A stretch of 64,000 bases of DNA from Rhodopseudomonas palustris HaA2 (GCF_000013365.1 NC_007778.1:4946501-5010500); one strand, 5' to 3'; positions 9,066 to 17,332 are shown, counted from the stretch's first letter. The notes: generated from the letters alone by a model not told the origin. Numbers and translations: made by a program.

Positions 9066-9530
9066 TCAGCCGCCGCAGCCGCCGATGGTGACCTTGACGC
9101 TGGCCTTGGTCGAATACAGCTTGCCGTCCGACATTTCGGCGATGCAGATGATGTTCTGGGTCTGCGCCAGCCGCATCCGGGTCGAGGCCGCGGCCTTGCC
9201 GCAGGCGGGCGTGAACTTGTAGCTGACGATGCCGGGCAGCGGATTGCCGTCGGCGAAGACGTGTACCGCCTTGACGTAGTCGGCCTCGGTCATCGGGCTT
9301 TCGACCTCGACATTGACCGGGACCACCAGGCCGTTTTCGGCGATTTCCGGCACGTCGAGCTTGATCTTGCCGCTCTCGGGCTTCTTGTCGCCGTAGAGCT
9401 TCTTGATCTCGGCATCGACCGCAGCGACATCGGCGAACGCCATGCGCGGCGCCAGCAGCGCGGCGAGGCCCGCGAGTCCTGCAAACGCCAGCGCGTCGCG
9501 TCGGCTCGGCTCAACCTTCATCAGATTCAT
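9066..9530 (-). CDS. soxY: Sulfur carrier protein SoxY
   Basis: A 154-residue Tat substrate (SRRDALAF) ending in GGCGG. The Cys of this flexible tail (Cys152) carries the sulfur intermediates between SoxXA, SoxB and SoxCD. GAGGAG stands eight to nine bases before the ATG at 9530, which supports this start. It is the first gene of the minus-strand soxYZBCD run and is divergent from soxAX across 180 bases that should hold both promoters. Confidence 0.95.
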   Translation of the reverse strand: MNLMKVEPSRRDALAFAGLAGLAALLAPRMAFADVAAVDAEIKKLYGDKKPESGKIKLDVPEIAENGLVVPVNVEVESPMTEADYVKAVHVFADGNPLPGIVSYKFTPACGKAAASTRMRLAQTQNIICIAEMSDGKLYSTKASVKVTIGGCGG

Positions 9531-9710
9531 TTGGGCATCTCCTCAGGGAGTCTTTCGCGTCCCTTGCCTTCAGCTACCGCTTGACGTTTCCAAGCGTGAT
9601 CGGTCATGATCCGCAAACATCATGATATTGTTTTTCTTGAATGTAAAGATATCCGGTGGGCTACCGGGTTTTTAGACCGCACAAGACGGTCGACAGAGGG
9701 AGGGTGCGAG
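9531..9710. promoter_or_regulatory. Divergent soxY / soxA control region
   Basis: A 180-base region between the divergent starts of soxY and soxA, clearly AT-rich at 9612-9655. It holds the imperfect dyad AACATCATGATATTGTT (9616-9632). The minus-strand octamer ATATCATG within it (9621-9628) recurs on the plus strand at 13440-13447 beside the soxS/soxV dyad, so both may be SoxR-bound. No -35/-10 pair is clear enough to name. Confidence 0.5.
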
Positions 9711-10529
9711 ATGAGATCCATCGGATTAGCAGTGCTATCTGCGTTTGTGCTCTGCACAATGCCGTTTCGCGTTCACGCCGAGGACGCCAGCGAAAAGGAG
9801 ATCGAGCGCTATCGCGCGATGATTTCCGACCCGATGTCGAATCCCGGTTTCCTCGCGGTCGATCGCGGCGAGCAGCTCTGGGCCTCGAAGCGCGGCAGCA
9901 ACAACGTCTCGCTCGAAGGCTGCGATCTCGGCCTCGGCGCCGGCAAGCTGGACGGCGCCTTCGCGCAACTGCCGCGCTACTTCAAGGACGCCGACCGGGT
10001 GATGGATCTCGAGCAGCGCCTTCTCTGGTGCATGCAGAACATCCAGGGGCTCGATACCAAGGACGTCGTCGCCCGACGCTTCTCCGGCCCCGGCCGGGTC
10101 TCCGATATGGAGGACCTGGTGGCGTTCATCGCCAACAAGTCGAGCGGCATGGCGATCGAGCCACAGCTCAAACATCCCAAGGAACAGGAAATGGCGGCGG
10201 TCGGCGAGGAGCTGTTTCACCGTCGCGGCGGGGTGATGGATTTCTCCTGCTCGACCTGTCACGGCGCCGAAGGCAAGCGCATCCGGCTGCAGGGACTGCC
10301 GTATCTCGCCGGCCCCGGCAAGGACGCCCAACTGACGATGGCGAGCTGGCCGACCTATCGCGTGTCGCAGAGCGCGCTGCGGACCTTCCAGCACCGGATC
10401 TGGGACTGCTACCGCCAGCAACGCTGGCCGGCCCCGGAGTACGGCTCCGAGGGCATCACCGCGCTGACATCGTATCTCAACAAGATCGCGGCGGGCGGCG
10501 AACTCGTCGTTCCGTCCATCAAGCGCTGA
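9711..10529 (+). CDS. soxA: L-cysteine S-thiosulfotransferase subunit SoxA (mono-haem type)
   Basis: A 272-residue periplasmic cytochrome with a signal peptide ending near residue 24. The active-site haem motif CSTCH is at 180-184, and the cysteine ligand is in [10 protein letters not shown] (Cys233), the hallmark of SoxA. The N-terminal haem site of di-haem SoxA is absent. Cys71 and Cys107 sit there instead and probably form a disulfide, as in other mono-haem SoxAs. With SoxX it couples thiosulfate to the SoxY cysteine. I chose ATG 9711 because GGGAGGG precedes it and a signal peptide follows. soxX starts 13 bases after the stop. Confidence 0.94.
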   Translation: MRSIGLAVLSAFVLCTMPFRVHAEDASEKEIERYRAMISDPMSNPGFLAVDRGEQLWASKRGSNNVSLEGCDLGLGAGKLDGAFAQLPRYFKDADRVMDLEQRLLWCMQNIQGLDTKDVVARRFSGPGRVSDMEDLVAFIANKSSGMAIEPQLKHPKEQEMAAVGEELFHRRGGVMDFSCSTCHGAEGKRIRLQGLPYLAGPGKDAQLTMASWPTYRVSQSALRTFQHRIWDCYRQQRWPAPEYGSEGITALTSYLNKIAAGGELVVPSIKR

Positions 10530-10542
10530 GGGAGGCCGCATC

Positions 10543-11280
10543 ATGACGACATTGACGAAGTTCTCGATGCTGGCGCTCGCGCTCGGCGCTTTGACCTGCG
10601 GTCCGATCGCGGCTCACGCCGCCGATCAGGCGATCCCGCCGAAGCCGGTCGCGGCGACCAGCAAGGCCACCGAACCGACGACCAAGCCGGCGGCGACCAA
10701 GGCCGACGCCGCGGCGACGCCGAGCGCGGCGATTCACAAGGTGTCGGCCGAAACCGTCGACGCCTACGTCAAGGCCACCTTCGGCAAGGCGCCGGAAGAA
10801 TGGCAGCAGAGGATCGTCCCCGACGACACGATGAAGGCGTGCAACAAATTCCGCAACGAAGTGCCGACCGACATCGCCGAAGCGATCATGCAGCGCGAGA
10901 TCAAGAAGGTGGTGTTCCCGGCCGACGGCAAGCTGCTCGGCGACTGGAAGGCCGGCGCCAAGATCGCCAATAACGGCCGCGGCGGGCAGTTCTCGGACAA
11001 GGCCGACACCGTCAACGGCGGCAATTGCTACGCCTGCCACCAGATGGCGCCGTCGGAAGTGTCGTTCGGCACGCTCGGCCCGAGCCTCACGCATTACGGC
11101 AAGGACCGCAACTACACCGAAGCCGAGATCAAGCAGGCCTACACCAAGATCTACAACTCGCAGGCGGTGGTGCCGTGCTCGAACATGCCGCGGTTCGGCA
11201 CCAACAACTTCCTGACCGAGCAGCAGATCAAGGACGTGATGGCGTTCCTGTTCGATCCGGAATCGCCGGTCAACAAGTAA
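10543..11280 (+). CDS. soxX: Sulfur oxidation cytochrome SoxX
   Basis: A 245-residue periplasmic mono-haem cytochrome c with the haem site CYACH at 162-166. The Met of SNMPRFG is the likely second haem ligand. A signal peptide (1-27) is followed by a long Pro/Ala/Lys/Thr-rich linker (28-64), which makes this SoxX longer than many. It pairs with the adjacent SoxA to form the thiosulfotransferase that loads SoxYZ. The N-terminal linker resembles that of SoxD in this locus. Confidence 0.93.
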   Translation: MTTLTKFSMLALALGALTCGPIAAHAADQAIPPKPVAATSKATEPTTKPAATKADAAATPSAAIHKVSAETVDAYVKATFGKAPEEWQQRIVPDDTMKACNKFRNEVPTDIAEAIMQREIKKVVFPADGKLLGDWKAGAKIANNGRGGQFSDKADTVNGGNCYACHQMAPSEVSFGTLGPSLTHYGKDRNYTEAEIKQAYTKIYNSQAVVPCSNMPRFGTNNFLTEQQIKDVMAFLFDPESPVNK

Positions 11281-11306
11281 CGGCCCTGCGGCCGAAGGGG
11301 GATCCG

Positions 11307-11813
11307 ATGACCCGACACTCGATTCCGGCGATCGCGATGATCGCCGGCGCGCTTCTCACCACGCTGCCGGCCGGCGCGCAGGACGCGCTGGTCGTCACCA
11401 AATCGCTCAGCCCCGAGCTGGCGCTCGACAGCGCGAAAGCCGCGCTCGCCGAATGCCGCAAGCAGGGCTTTCAGGTCGCGGTCGCCGTGGTCGACCGCAC
11501 CGGGCTGCCGCAGGTGATGCTGCGCGACCGCTTCGCCGGCGCGCATTCGCCCACCACCGCGACCGGCAAGGCCTGGACCGCGGTGTCGTTCAAGACCTCG
11601 ACGACGGATCTGCAGGCGATCACCAAGCCCGGCATGCCGCAATCCGGCCTGCGCGATCTGCCCAATGTGGTCGTGCTCGGCGGCGGCCTGATCATCGAGG
11701 CCGGCGGCTCGCTGGTCGGCGGCATCGGCGTCTCCGGCGCGCCCGGCGGCGACGCCGACGATTCCTGCGCCAAAGCCGGCATCGAGGCGATCAGGGACCG
11801 GCTGGATTTCTAG
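11307..11813 (+). CDS. Secreted HbpS/GlcG-type haem-binding-like protein
   Basis: A 168-residue protein with a signal peptide (about 1-24) and one GlcG/HbpS (DUF336) domain. The domain is recognised by AVAVVDRTGLPQVMLRD, the AHSPTTATGKAWTA segment and the glycine-rich GGGLIIEAGGSLVGGIGVSGAPGGDAD. Some relatives bind haem or corrinoid; others have no known function. It begins 26 bases after soxX and is probably the last gene of the soxAX operon. A role in haem supply to, or redox protection of, the Sox cytochromes is a guess from position. GGGGGATCCG precedes the ATG. Confidence 0.75.
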   Translation: MTRHSIPAIAMIAGALLTTLPAGAQDALVVTKSLSPELALDSAKAALAECRKQGFQVAVAVVDRTGLPQVMLRDRFAGAHSPTTATGKAWTAVSFKTSTTDLQAITKPGMPQSGLRDLPNVVVLGGGLIIEAGGSLVGGIGVSGAPGGDADDSCAKAGIEAIRDRLDF

Positions 11814-11860
11814 AGCCACCACGAGTCGTTCCGATGCGCGAGCGAAAGCATCCACAACGA

Positions 11861-11979
11861 GTCGTCCCCGCGCAGGCGGGGACCCATACCCCCTGGCCTC
11901 CCAAGTGAAAGAAGGCCTCCGCCTCAGTGCTTCAATCGAGATGCTGCGGCGTATGGGTCCCCGCCTGCGCGGGGACGAC
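11861..11979. repeat. REP-like large inverted repeat between convergent genes
   Basis: Two perfect 29-base arms (11861-11889 and 11951-11979) in inverted orientation enclose 61 bases. Each arm itself contains the GC-rich palindrome CCCCGCGCAGGCGGGG. The element sits between the ends of the HbpS-like gene and soxW, so its hairpin could stop transcription from both sides. From memory, this motif is dispersed in many copies in Rhodopseudomonas and Bradyrhizobium genomes. Neither ORF running through it looks like a real protein. Confidence 0.75.
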
Positions 11980-12041
11980 AGATTCCGGGTTCGCGAGCTG
12001 CGCTCGCGCCCCGGAATGACGGCGGATAGGAAGTGCGCTTG

Positions 12042-12623
12042 CTACGCCGGCTTCTTCAGCCACTCGGTGAACGGCGCCGACTGATAGCCCTTCTCGCGGA
12101 CGTATCTGAACATCGCCAGAAACTCCGGCGGCTCCAGCAGGCCGGGCATCCGCGCCACTTCGCGGTCCTGCGGTTTGCGCGCGGCGAGGCCCTCGCTGCT
12201 GTCGGGAAAGAACTGCAGCGTCGGCGTGAAGCGGATGCCATAGGCCTGCGCGAACGCCTTCTCGCCGAGCCTGCCGCCGTCGAAATCGGTGACCTCGCGG
12301 GCGCCGATATGGTTGAGGTGCAGGATCTCGAAATGGTCGCGGATATAGCCCGCGATCGCCGGGTCGCTGAGATGGACCTCGTGCATCTTCTTGCAGGACG
12401 GGCAGCCTTTCAGGCCCCACAGGATGGCGAAGCGCTTGCCCTTGGCGGTGGCGCCGTCGAGATCGTCTTTGAGATCGAGGAAGCTCTGCAAGTACCAGTC
12501 GAGCTGATACAGCCCGTCGTCGCCGAGCACCGGCTTGGCGAAGGCCGGCATCATCCGCAAACCGAGAGCGCCGGCGCCGAGCGCGGCCAGCGCATGGCGG
12601 CGAGACATTGGACGGTCGATCAT
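12042..12623 (-). CDS. soxW: Periplasmic thioredoxin SoxW
   Basis: A 193-residue exported thioredoxin-fold protein with a Tat-like signal (SRRHALAALG) and the active-site motif CPSC at Cys74/Cys77. The cis-proline region is FTPTLQFF. By analogy with Paracoccus SoxW it receives electrons from the membrane protein SoxV and reduces Sox thiols such as that of SoxY. AAGGAGGGCAG precedes the ATG at 12623 well; longer in-frame starts would run into soxV. It follows soxV by 25 bases. Confidence 0.88.
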   Translation of the reverse strand: MIDRPMSRRHALAALGAGALGLRMMPAFAKPVLGDDGLYQLDWYLQSFLDLKDDLDGATAKGKRFAILWGLKGCPSCKKMHEVHLSDPAIAGYIRDHFEILHLNHIGAREVTDFDGGRLGEKAFAQAYGIRFTPTLQFFPDSSEGLAARKPQDREVARMPGLLEPPEFLAMFRYVREKGYQSAPFTEWLKKPA

Positions 12624-12648
12624 CACTGCCCTCCTTGTTTGGCGCGCG

Positions 12649-13392
12649 CTATCCGATCGTTCCGAACGCCGGAAACGTCTCCAGCAGCCATCCGGCAATT
12701 TTCGGCATCGCGCCGGTCAGAAACAGCACCCCGGTCAGGACCAGCGCCGCGCCCATCAGCTTCTCGATCGTCGCCATATGGGCGCGCATCCGCGCCATCA
12801 GCCGGATGAAGCCGCCGGAGAACAGCGCCGCCAGCAGGAACGGCAGCCCGATCCCCAGCGAATAGGCGCCGAGCAGCGCCGCGCCGCGCGCCGCCGCGCC
12901 CTCGACGCCGGCGACCAGCAGGATCGTCGCCAGCACCGGGCCGACACAGGGCGTCCAGCCGAACGCGAAGGCGAGCCCGACCACATAGGCGCCGAGAAAA
13001 CCGGCACCGCGGCGGACATTATGGAAGCGCGCCTCGCGAAACAGCAGCCCGATCCGGAATACGCCGAGAAAATGCAATCCGAGGATGACGATGACCACCC
13101 CGGCGACGATCGCCAGCGTCTCGAAATACTCGGTGACGACCTTGCCGACCACCGAGGCCGACGCGCCGAGCGCGACGAACACGGTCGAAAATCCCAGCAC
13201 GAAGGCCACCGCCGACCCGACCACGCGCCAATCGACCGCCTTCGCCGGCTGATCGGAACCGCGGGAGAGCTGGTCTAGGCTGACGCCGGCCAGAAAGCAC
13301 AGATACGGCGGCACCAATGGCAGCACGCAGGGCGACAGGAACGACAGCACCCCCGCCCCGAACGCGCCGATGAGAGAGATACTAGAAGCCAC
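12649..13392 (-). CDS. soxV: CcdA-family thiol-disulfide transmembrane protein SoxV
   Basis: A 247-residue six-helix membrane protein of the CcdA/DsbD-core family. The two redox cysteines lie in LSPCVLPL (Cys22) and GWTPCVGP, flanked by the prolines typical of the family. It carries reducing power from cytoplasmic thioredoxin to periplasmic SoxW and SoxS. The start is a GTG at 13392 with only a weak ribosome-binding site. It is divergent from soxS across about 50 bases containing a perfect short dyad, so SoxR probably controls both directions. Confidence 0.9.
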   Translation of the reverse strand: MASSISLIGAFGAGVLSFLSPCVLPLVPPYLCFLAGVSLDQLSRGSDQPAKAVDWRVVGSAVAFVLGFSTVFVALGASASVVGKVVTEYFETLAIVAGVVIVILGLHFLGVFRIGLLFREARFHNVRRGAGFLGAYVVGLAFAFGWTPCVGPVLATILLVAGVEGAAARGAALLGAYSLGIGLPFLLAALFSGGFIRLMARMRAHMATIEKLMGAALVLTGVLFLTGAMPKIAGWLLETFPAFGTIG

Positions 13393-13430
13393 GGCGTTCT
13401 CGACGCTGGAATAAACATGCGAATTCGTCT

Positions 13431-13443
13431 ATATGTATCATAT
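13431..13443. promoter_or_regulatory. Candidate SoxR operator dyad
   Basis: A perfect inverted repeat ATATG-TAT-CATAT lies between the divergent soxV and soxS genes and just before the soxS start. ArsR-family repressors bind such AT-rich dyads, and soxR is in the next operon. The adjoining ATATCATG (13440-13447) is shared with the soxY-soxA control region. Confidence 0.5.
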
Positions 13444-13444
13444 C

Positions 13445-13831
13445 ATGGCCCGAATGCTTCTGAAATCGATGCTGCTCTGCGCAATGCTGGCGTCGGCGCT
13501 CGCCCCGGCGGGCGCATGGGCGGCCGAACTGGTGATGTTCGAGCGCGACGGCTGCGTCTGGTGCGCGCGCTGGGACCGCGAGGTCGGCCCGATCTACGGC
13601 AAGACCGCGGAGGCCAAACTGCTTCCGCTGCGGCGCGTCAATATCGACCGCGACAAGCCGTCCGGCGTTGCGGTAAATTCGCCGGTGATTTTCACGCCGA
13701 CCTTCGTGGTGATGGACAATGGCCGCGAGATCGGCCGCATCACCGGTTACATCAACGACGATGCGTTCTGGGGGCTGCTCGGGACCATGGTCGCGAAGCT
13801 CACGCCGCCGCCCGATCCCAAGCACACCTGA
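13445..13831 (+). CDS. soxS: Thioredoxin-like protein SoxS
   Basis: A 128-residue exported thioredoxin-fold protein with an N-terminal signal (about 1-25), redox motif CVWC (Cys37/Cys40) and IFTPTFVV with the cis-proline. It matches the small SoxS of the Paracoccus soxTRSVW module, which reduces or reactivates SoxYZ. The start is uncertain: ATGs at 13433, 13445, 13454 and 13469 are all in frame and none has a good ribosome-binding site. The first lies inside the dyad, so I chose 13445. soxR follows after 27 bases. Confidence 0.82.
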   Translation: MARMLLKSMLLCAMLASALAPAGAWAAELVMFERDGCVWCARWDREVGPIYGKTAEAKLLPLRRVNIDRDKPSGVAVNSPVIFTPTFVVMDNGREIGRITGYINDDAFWGLLGTMVAKLTPPPDPKHT

Positions 13832-13858
13832 AGCCCGACCGGCGCAACCCGAGGCCAA

Positions 13859-14245
13859 TTGAACGAAATGACATCGATCCTCGACCCGGATATCGAGACC
13901 GAATTCCGCGACGGCGCGGAATACTCGCCCGAGCTCGACATGCTGATGCGCCGCGCGCGCAAGGCGAGCAGTTTTCTCAAGGCGGTGTCGCACGAGAACC
14001 GGCTGCTGCTGCTGTGTCTGCTGGCCGAGCGCGAGCGCTCGGTGTCCGAACTGGAGAACATCCTGTCGCTGCGGCAGTCGGCGGTGTCGCAGCAGCTCGC
14101 CCGACTGCGCTACGACGGCATGGTCGATACCAGGCGCGACGGCAAGACCATCTACTATAGTCTCGCCAACGACGATGTCCGTCGCGTGATCTCCGTGATC
14201 TATGATATCTTCTGCAGCTCGGCGAGAGGTGGCGAGCAGAAGTAA
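13859..14245 (+). CDS. soxR: ArsR-family transcriptional regulator SoxR
   Basis: A 128-residue winged-helix repressor. The ArsR core runs from FLKAVSHENRLLLLCLLAE through the recognition helix LRQSAVSQQLARL to the wing RRDGKTIYYS. Sox-type SoxR proteins repress sox genes until a sulfur species modifies conserved cysteines. Here only Cys53 (LLCLL) and a near-C-terminal Cys (IFCSS) are available. The start is either TTG 13859 (GAGG four bases before) or ATG 13868. It sits between soxS and soxT as in the Paracoccus module. Confidence 0.88.
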   Translation: MNEMTSILDPDIETEFRDGAEYSPELDMLMRRARKASSFLKAVSHENRLLLLCLLAERERSVSELENILSLRQSAVSQQLARLRYDGMVDTRRDGKTIYYSLANDDVRRVISVIYDIFCSSARGGEQK

Positions 14246-14315
14246 TCCGACCCTCGCCGCAGCGCACAACGGCCCCGCGACCGACGCGGCGCGTGCGCGC
14301 TTTCGAGGGAACCCC

Positions 14316-15518
14316 ATGCAGGACACGTCCGCCTGGCTGCTCGCGCTGACCGGCCTCGGGATCGGGACGGCGGCGGGATTCTTCGTGCGGCTGGCGCGGC
14401 TGTGCTCGTTCGGCGCGGTCGAGGACGCGCTGATGGGCGGCGACACGCGGCGGCTGCGGATCTTCGGCCTCGCCCTCGGCATCGCGCTGATCGGCACCCA
14501 GGCGCTGGTGATCGCCGGCGTGCTCGATCCCGGGCAGACCAACTACACCGCGCCGGCCTTGCCGCTGGTTTCGATCATGCTCGGCAGCGTGCTGTTCGGC
14601 ATCGGCATGGCGATGGTCGGCACCTGCGGCTTCGGATCGCTGGTCCGGCTCGGCACCGGCGATCTGCGCAGCTTCGTGGTGATCCTGGTGCTCGGCGGCG
14701 CCGCCTATGCGACGCTGCGCGGCGTGTTCTCCGGCGTCCGCATCACCGGCCTCGAGCAATTGTCGGTGGCGATGCCGGAGGGCGTCAGCACCGACCTCGC
14801 ATCGCTCACCCGGCATCTGTTCGGCATGGATCTGCGTGCCGCGATCGCGGCGCTCGGCGGCGGTGCGCTGTGCCTGCTGGCATTCGGCGACAAGCGGTTG
14901 CGGCGCACGCCGCGGCTGCTCACCGCCGGCATCGCGCTCGGCCTGCTCACCATCGCCGGCTGGCTGGCGACGACCAGGCTGGCCGACGAATTCGCCGGGC
15001 CGGTGCATCCGCAAAGCCTGACCTTCGTCTCGACCATCGGCAAGGCGATCTATGCGGGGCTGCTGAACGCCGCGAATTTCGCCGATTTCGGCGTCGGCAC
15101 GGTGTTCGGCGTGGTGCTCGGGTCGTTCATCGCGGCGTGGCGCGCCGACGAATTGCGCTGGGAGGCGTTCGACGACGACCACGAGATGCGCCGTCATCTC
15201 GGCGGCGCGGCGCTGATGGGCGTGGGCGGCATCCTGATGGGCGGCTGCACCATCGGCCAGGGCATCACCGCCGGCTCGATGATGGCGCTGTCGTGGCCGA
15301 TCGCGATCGGCGGCATGATGCTCGGCGCCCGGATGGGGATCGCCGTGCTGGTCGACGGTTCGCCGGCGGAATTGATCGGCCGCAGCTGGGGCCGGCTGCG
15401 CGGCGCCCTCCGGCGTCGCCCGCCGATGCCACTCAGGGCCTCAGATAGCTCCAGCCGTCTTCCTGCAGTTCCATCAGACGCACCGCGCCCGACGGCACCA
15501 CGCTCGCCTGCGGAATGA
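14316..15518 (+). CDS. soxT: SoxT-like YeeE/YedE sulfur transporter (second of three)
   Basis: A 400-residue polytopic membrane protein of the YeeE/YedE family with motifs FFVRLARLCSFG, GTCGFGSLVR and GGCTIGQGITAGS. Its place directly after soxS and soxR matches soxT of Paracoccus, a sulfur importer thought to feed the SoxR signal. CGAGGGA precedes ATG 14316. The last 28 residues are a hydrophilic Arg/Pro/Ser tail, read from bases that also encode, on the other strand, the end of the DsrE-like gene (86-base convergent overlap). That tail may be dispensable. Confidence 0.82.
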   Translation: MQDTSAWLLALTGLGIGTAAGFFVRLARLCSFGAVEDALMGGDTRRLRIFGLALGIALIGTQALVIAGVLDPGQTNYTAPALPLVSIMLGSVLFGIGMAMVGTCGFGSLVRLGTGDLRSFVVILVLGGAAYATLRGVFSGVRITGLEQLSVAMPEGVSTDLASLTRHLFGMDLRAAIAALGGGALCLLAFGDKRLRRTPRLLTAGIALGLLTIAGWLATTRLADEFAGPVHPQSLTFVSTIGKAIYAGLLNAANFADFGVGTVFGVVLGSFIAAWRADELRWEAFDDDHEMRRHLGGAALMGVGGILMGGCTIGQGITAGSMMALSWPIAIGGMMLGARMGIAVLVDGSPAELIGRSWGRLRGALRRRPPMPLRASDSSSRLPAVPSDAPRPTAPRSPAE

Positions 15519-15885
15519 CGCCGACCGCACGGCCCTCGTGCTTTTCCATACCCAGCCTGGTGTTGTCGCAAGCCGTGAATTTGATGGTGGCGGGGAAGCT
15601 CGCATCGGCGATCTGCTTGATGCGATCCTTCACCGGCGAAGTATCGTTGCGCAGCATATGCAGCCCGGGACCATAGGTGACGACCTCGACTTCGACGTCC
15701 TCGCCCTTCGCCTTGTACGCCTCCATGATGTTGGCGGCGTTGTTCAATGCCAGATTCATCACCGCCGGATCGTTCTGATCGACCTGGATCGCGACCCGGT
15801 GGGATTTGGCGCCGGCAGCGACACCCGGCGCCATGCCGAACGCCAACATCGCGACGGCGGCGACCGCGCCGAACAGCAGCTTCAT
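15433..15885 (-). CDS. Exported DsrE-family protein
   Basis: A 150-residue protein with a signal peptide (about 1-24) and a DsrE/DsrF-like fold: HRVAIQVDQNDPAVMNLALNNAANI, then VEVVTYGPGLHML, then FTACDNTRLGM. The Cys in FTACDNT occupies the usual sulfur-carrying position of DsrE-type proteins. Cytoplasmic DsrE proteins transfer persulfide sulfur; this one is exported, so a periplasmic sulfur-binding role linked to Sox is likely but unproven. GGGAGGC-type sequence lies before the ATG at 15885. Its 3' end overlaps soxT convergently. Confidence 0.78.
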   Translation of the reverse strand: MKLLFGAVAAVAMLAFGMAPGVAAGAKSHRVAIQVDQNDPAVMNLALNNAANIMEAYKAKGEDVEVEVVTYGPGLHMLRNDTSPVKDRIKQIADASFPATIKFTACDNTRLGMEKHEGRAVGVIPQASVVPSGAVRLMELQEDGWSYLRP

Positions 15886-15992
15886 GGGAGCCTCCCTGAT
15901 ATGTTTGTTGAGGGCAGGTTAGCGGCGCGCGGCGCGACTGTCATCCGCAGCACGCGATCGTGATACTTGGCGATGAGTCCGGCGATGCGGCT

Positions 15993-17048
15993 TCAGCGCA
16001 CCGCCAGCGCCGCGACCGGCGCCAGGCGGCGAATGCCGAGCGCAGCACCGGCGACGATGCCGGCGACGGCGATGAAGGACGGCAGCGCCAGCGTCGACAG
16101 GCCGGTGAGGCCCTGTCCGATCGAGCAGCCATAGGCCATCGCGCCGCCCGCGCCCATCAGCGCCGCGCCGGCGACCGAGCGCAGCATATGCGGCGCCGAG
16201 GTGAAGCCTTCCAGCGCAAAGCGCCCGCTCAGCAACGCGGTGGCGACGCTGCCGGCGAGGACGCCGGCGACCAGTGCGACGCCGAAGGACAGCGACAGCC
16301 CGGTCGACAGCATCGCGTATTGCAGCGTGTCGGCCAGCGGCGCGACGAAGCTCAGCGAGGTGACCGGCAGCGGATTGAAGTCGTCGGCGCCGATCCAGCC
16401 GGTGGTGAGCCAGCCCGCGACCACCAGCAGGCCGATGACGAGGCCGGCGGCGATCTGGCCGGGGCTCCTGCGGAAGGCGCGGTCGGAGAAGGCGAAGGCG
16501 ATCAGCGCGCCGCTGACGATCAGCACCGCCGCGATCCGCGCGACGCTCTCGCCGATCCCGAAGCTGCCGAGCAGCTCCGGCACCGAGACGTGGCCGGGTG
16601 TGACTTGCGTCCATTGCAGGACGGCGAGCCGCGCCGGCGCCAGCAACCCCTTCAGCGTGATCTGCGCCGCGACCGCGATGATGCCGATCACCACCAGCGA
16701 GCGCAGATTGCCCTTGCCGAGCAGGATCAGCGCCCGCGACGCGCAGCCATTCGCCAGCACCATGCCGATGCCGAACATGAGGCCGCCGAGAAAAATCAGC
16801 GGCGCCGAGAACGACGGCTGCAGATAGATCGACTTGTCGAGTTCGACGAGACCGGCACCGCCGATCGCCTGCGTGCCTGCGATCGCCACGGCCAGCGCCA
16901 GCGCGAAGCTGCGCAGCTTGCGGCCGTCGTCGCGGGTCCAGTAGTCGCGCAGCCCGCTCATCAGGCAGAAGCCGCTCAGCAACCCGGCCACGCCGAGCGC
17001 GGCGCCGAGCGCAAATCCCAGGACGATGACGAGTTCGGGCATCTGCAT
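15993..17048 (-). CDS. YeeE/YedE-family sulfur transporter (third of three)
   Basis: A 351-residue polytopic membrane protein with the family cysteine motifs GLLSGFCLMSGLRD, ANGCASRALI and YGCSIGQGLTGLS. CAGGAGACGACC precedes the start at 17048; a second in-frame Met two codons on is possible. It lies 107 bases upstream of the DsrE-like gene on the same strand, and YeeE/DsrE pairs are a known sulfur-transfer association. It probably passes a sulfur species across the membrane. Confidence 0.8.
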   Translation of the reverse strand: MQMPELVIVLGFALGAALGVAGLLSGFCLMSGLRDYWTRDDGRKLRSFALALAVAIAGTQAIGGAGLVELDKSIYLQPSFSAPLIFLGGLMFGIGMVLANGCASRALILLGKGNLRSLVVIGIIAVAAQITLKGLLAPARLAVLQWTQVTPGHVSVPELLGSFGIGESVARIAAVLIVSGALIAFAFSDRAFRRSPGQIAAGLVIGLLVVAGWLTTGWIGADDFNPLPVTSLSFVAPLADTLQYAMLSTGLSLSFGVALVAGVLAGSVATALLSGRFALEGFTSAPHMLRSVAGAALMGAGGAMAYGCSIGQGLTGLSTLALPSFIAVAGIVAGAALGIRRLAPVAALAVR

Positions 17049-17332
17049 GGTCGTCTCCTGCCTCGCCGCGATACGCGGGTCCGGCAGCAGACATAGTCAC
17101 GCGGGCCGCGCGCGGTAAATACCAGCCCGAAACTAAGACGAAACTTGCCCCGGCGTCCGGCGAAGCGAGATGATTTCTCTCCGGATCGGACCGGACGCAA
17201 AACCATTATTCTCTCCGCCGCGCCGATCCGCCGGCGCGGCGCGGTTGGTCGACCCCCGGCGGGGCCATTGCTCTGCTGGGCGGCGTCACCCGACCCGCAT
17301 GGTGAATTCGTTGCCGCGGCCTTCGTCGATGT
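17049..17332. other. Intergenic stretch, no gene seen
   Basis: About 280 bases between the third YeeE-type gene and a hairpin after the GMC gene. Short ORFs here are Arg/Pro-rich and look like non-coding GC-rich frames. It should hold the promoter of the YeeE/DsrE pair; I see no clear core elements. Confidence 0.4.
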
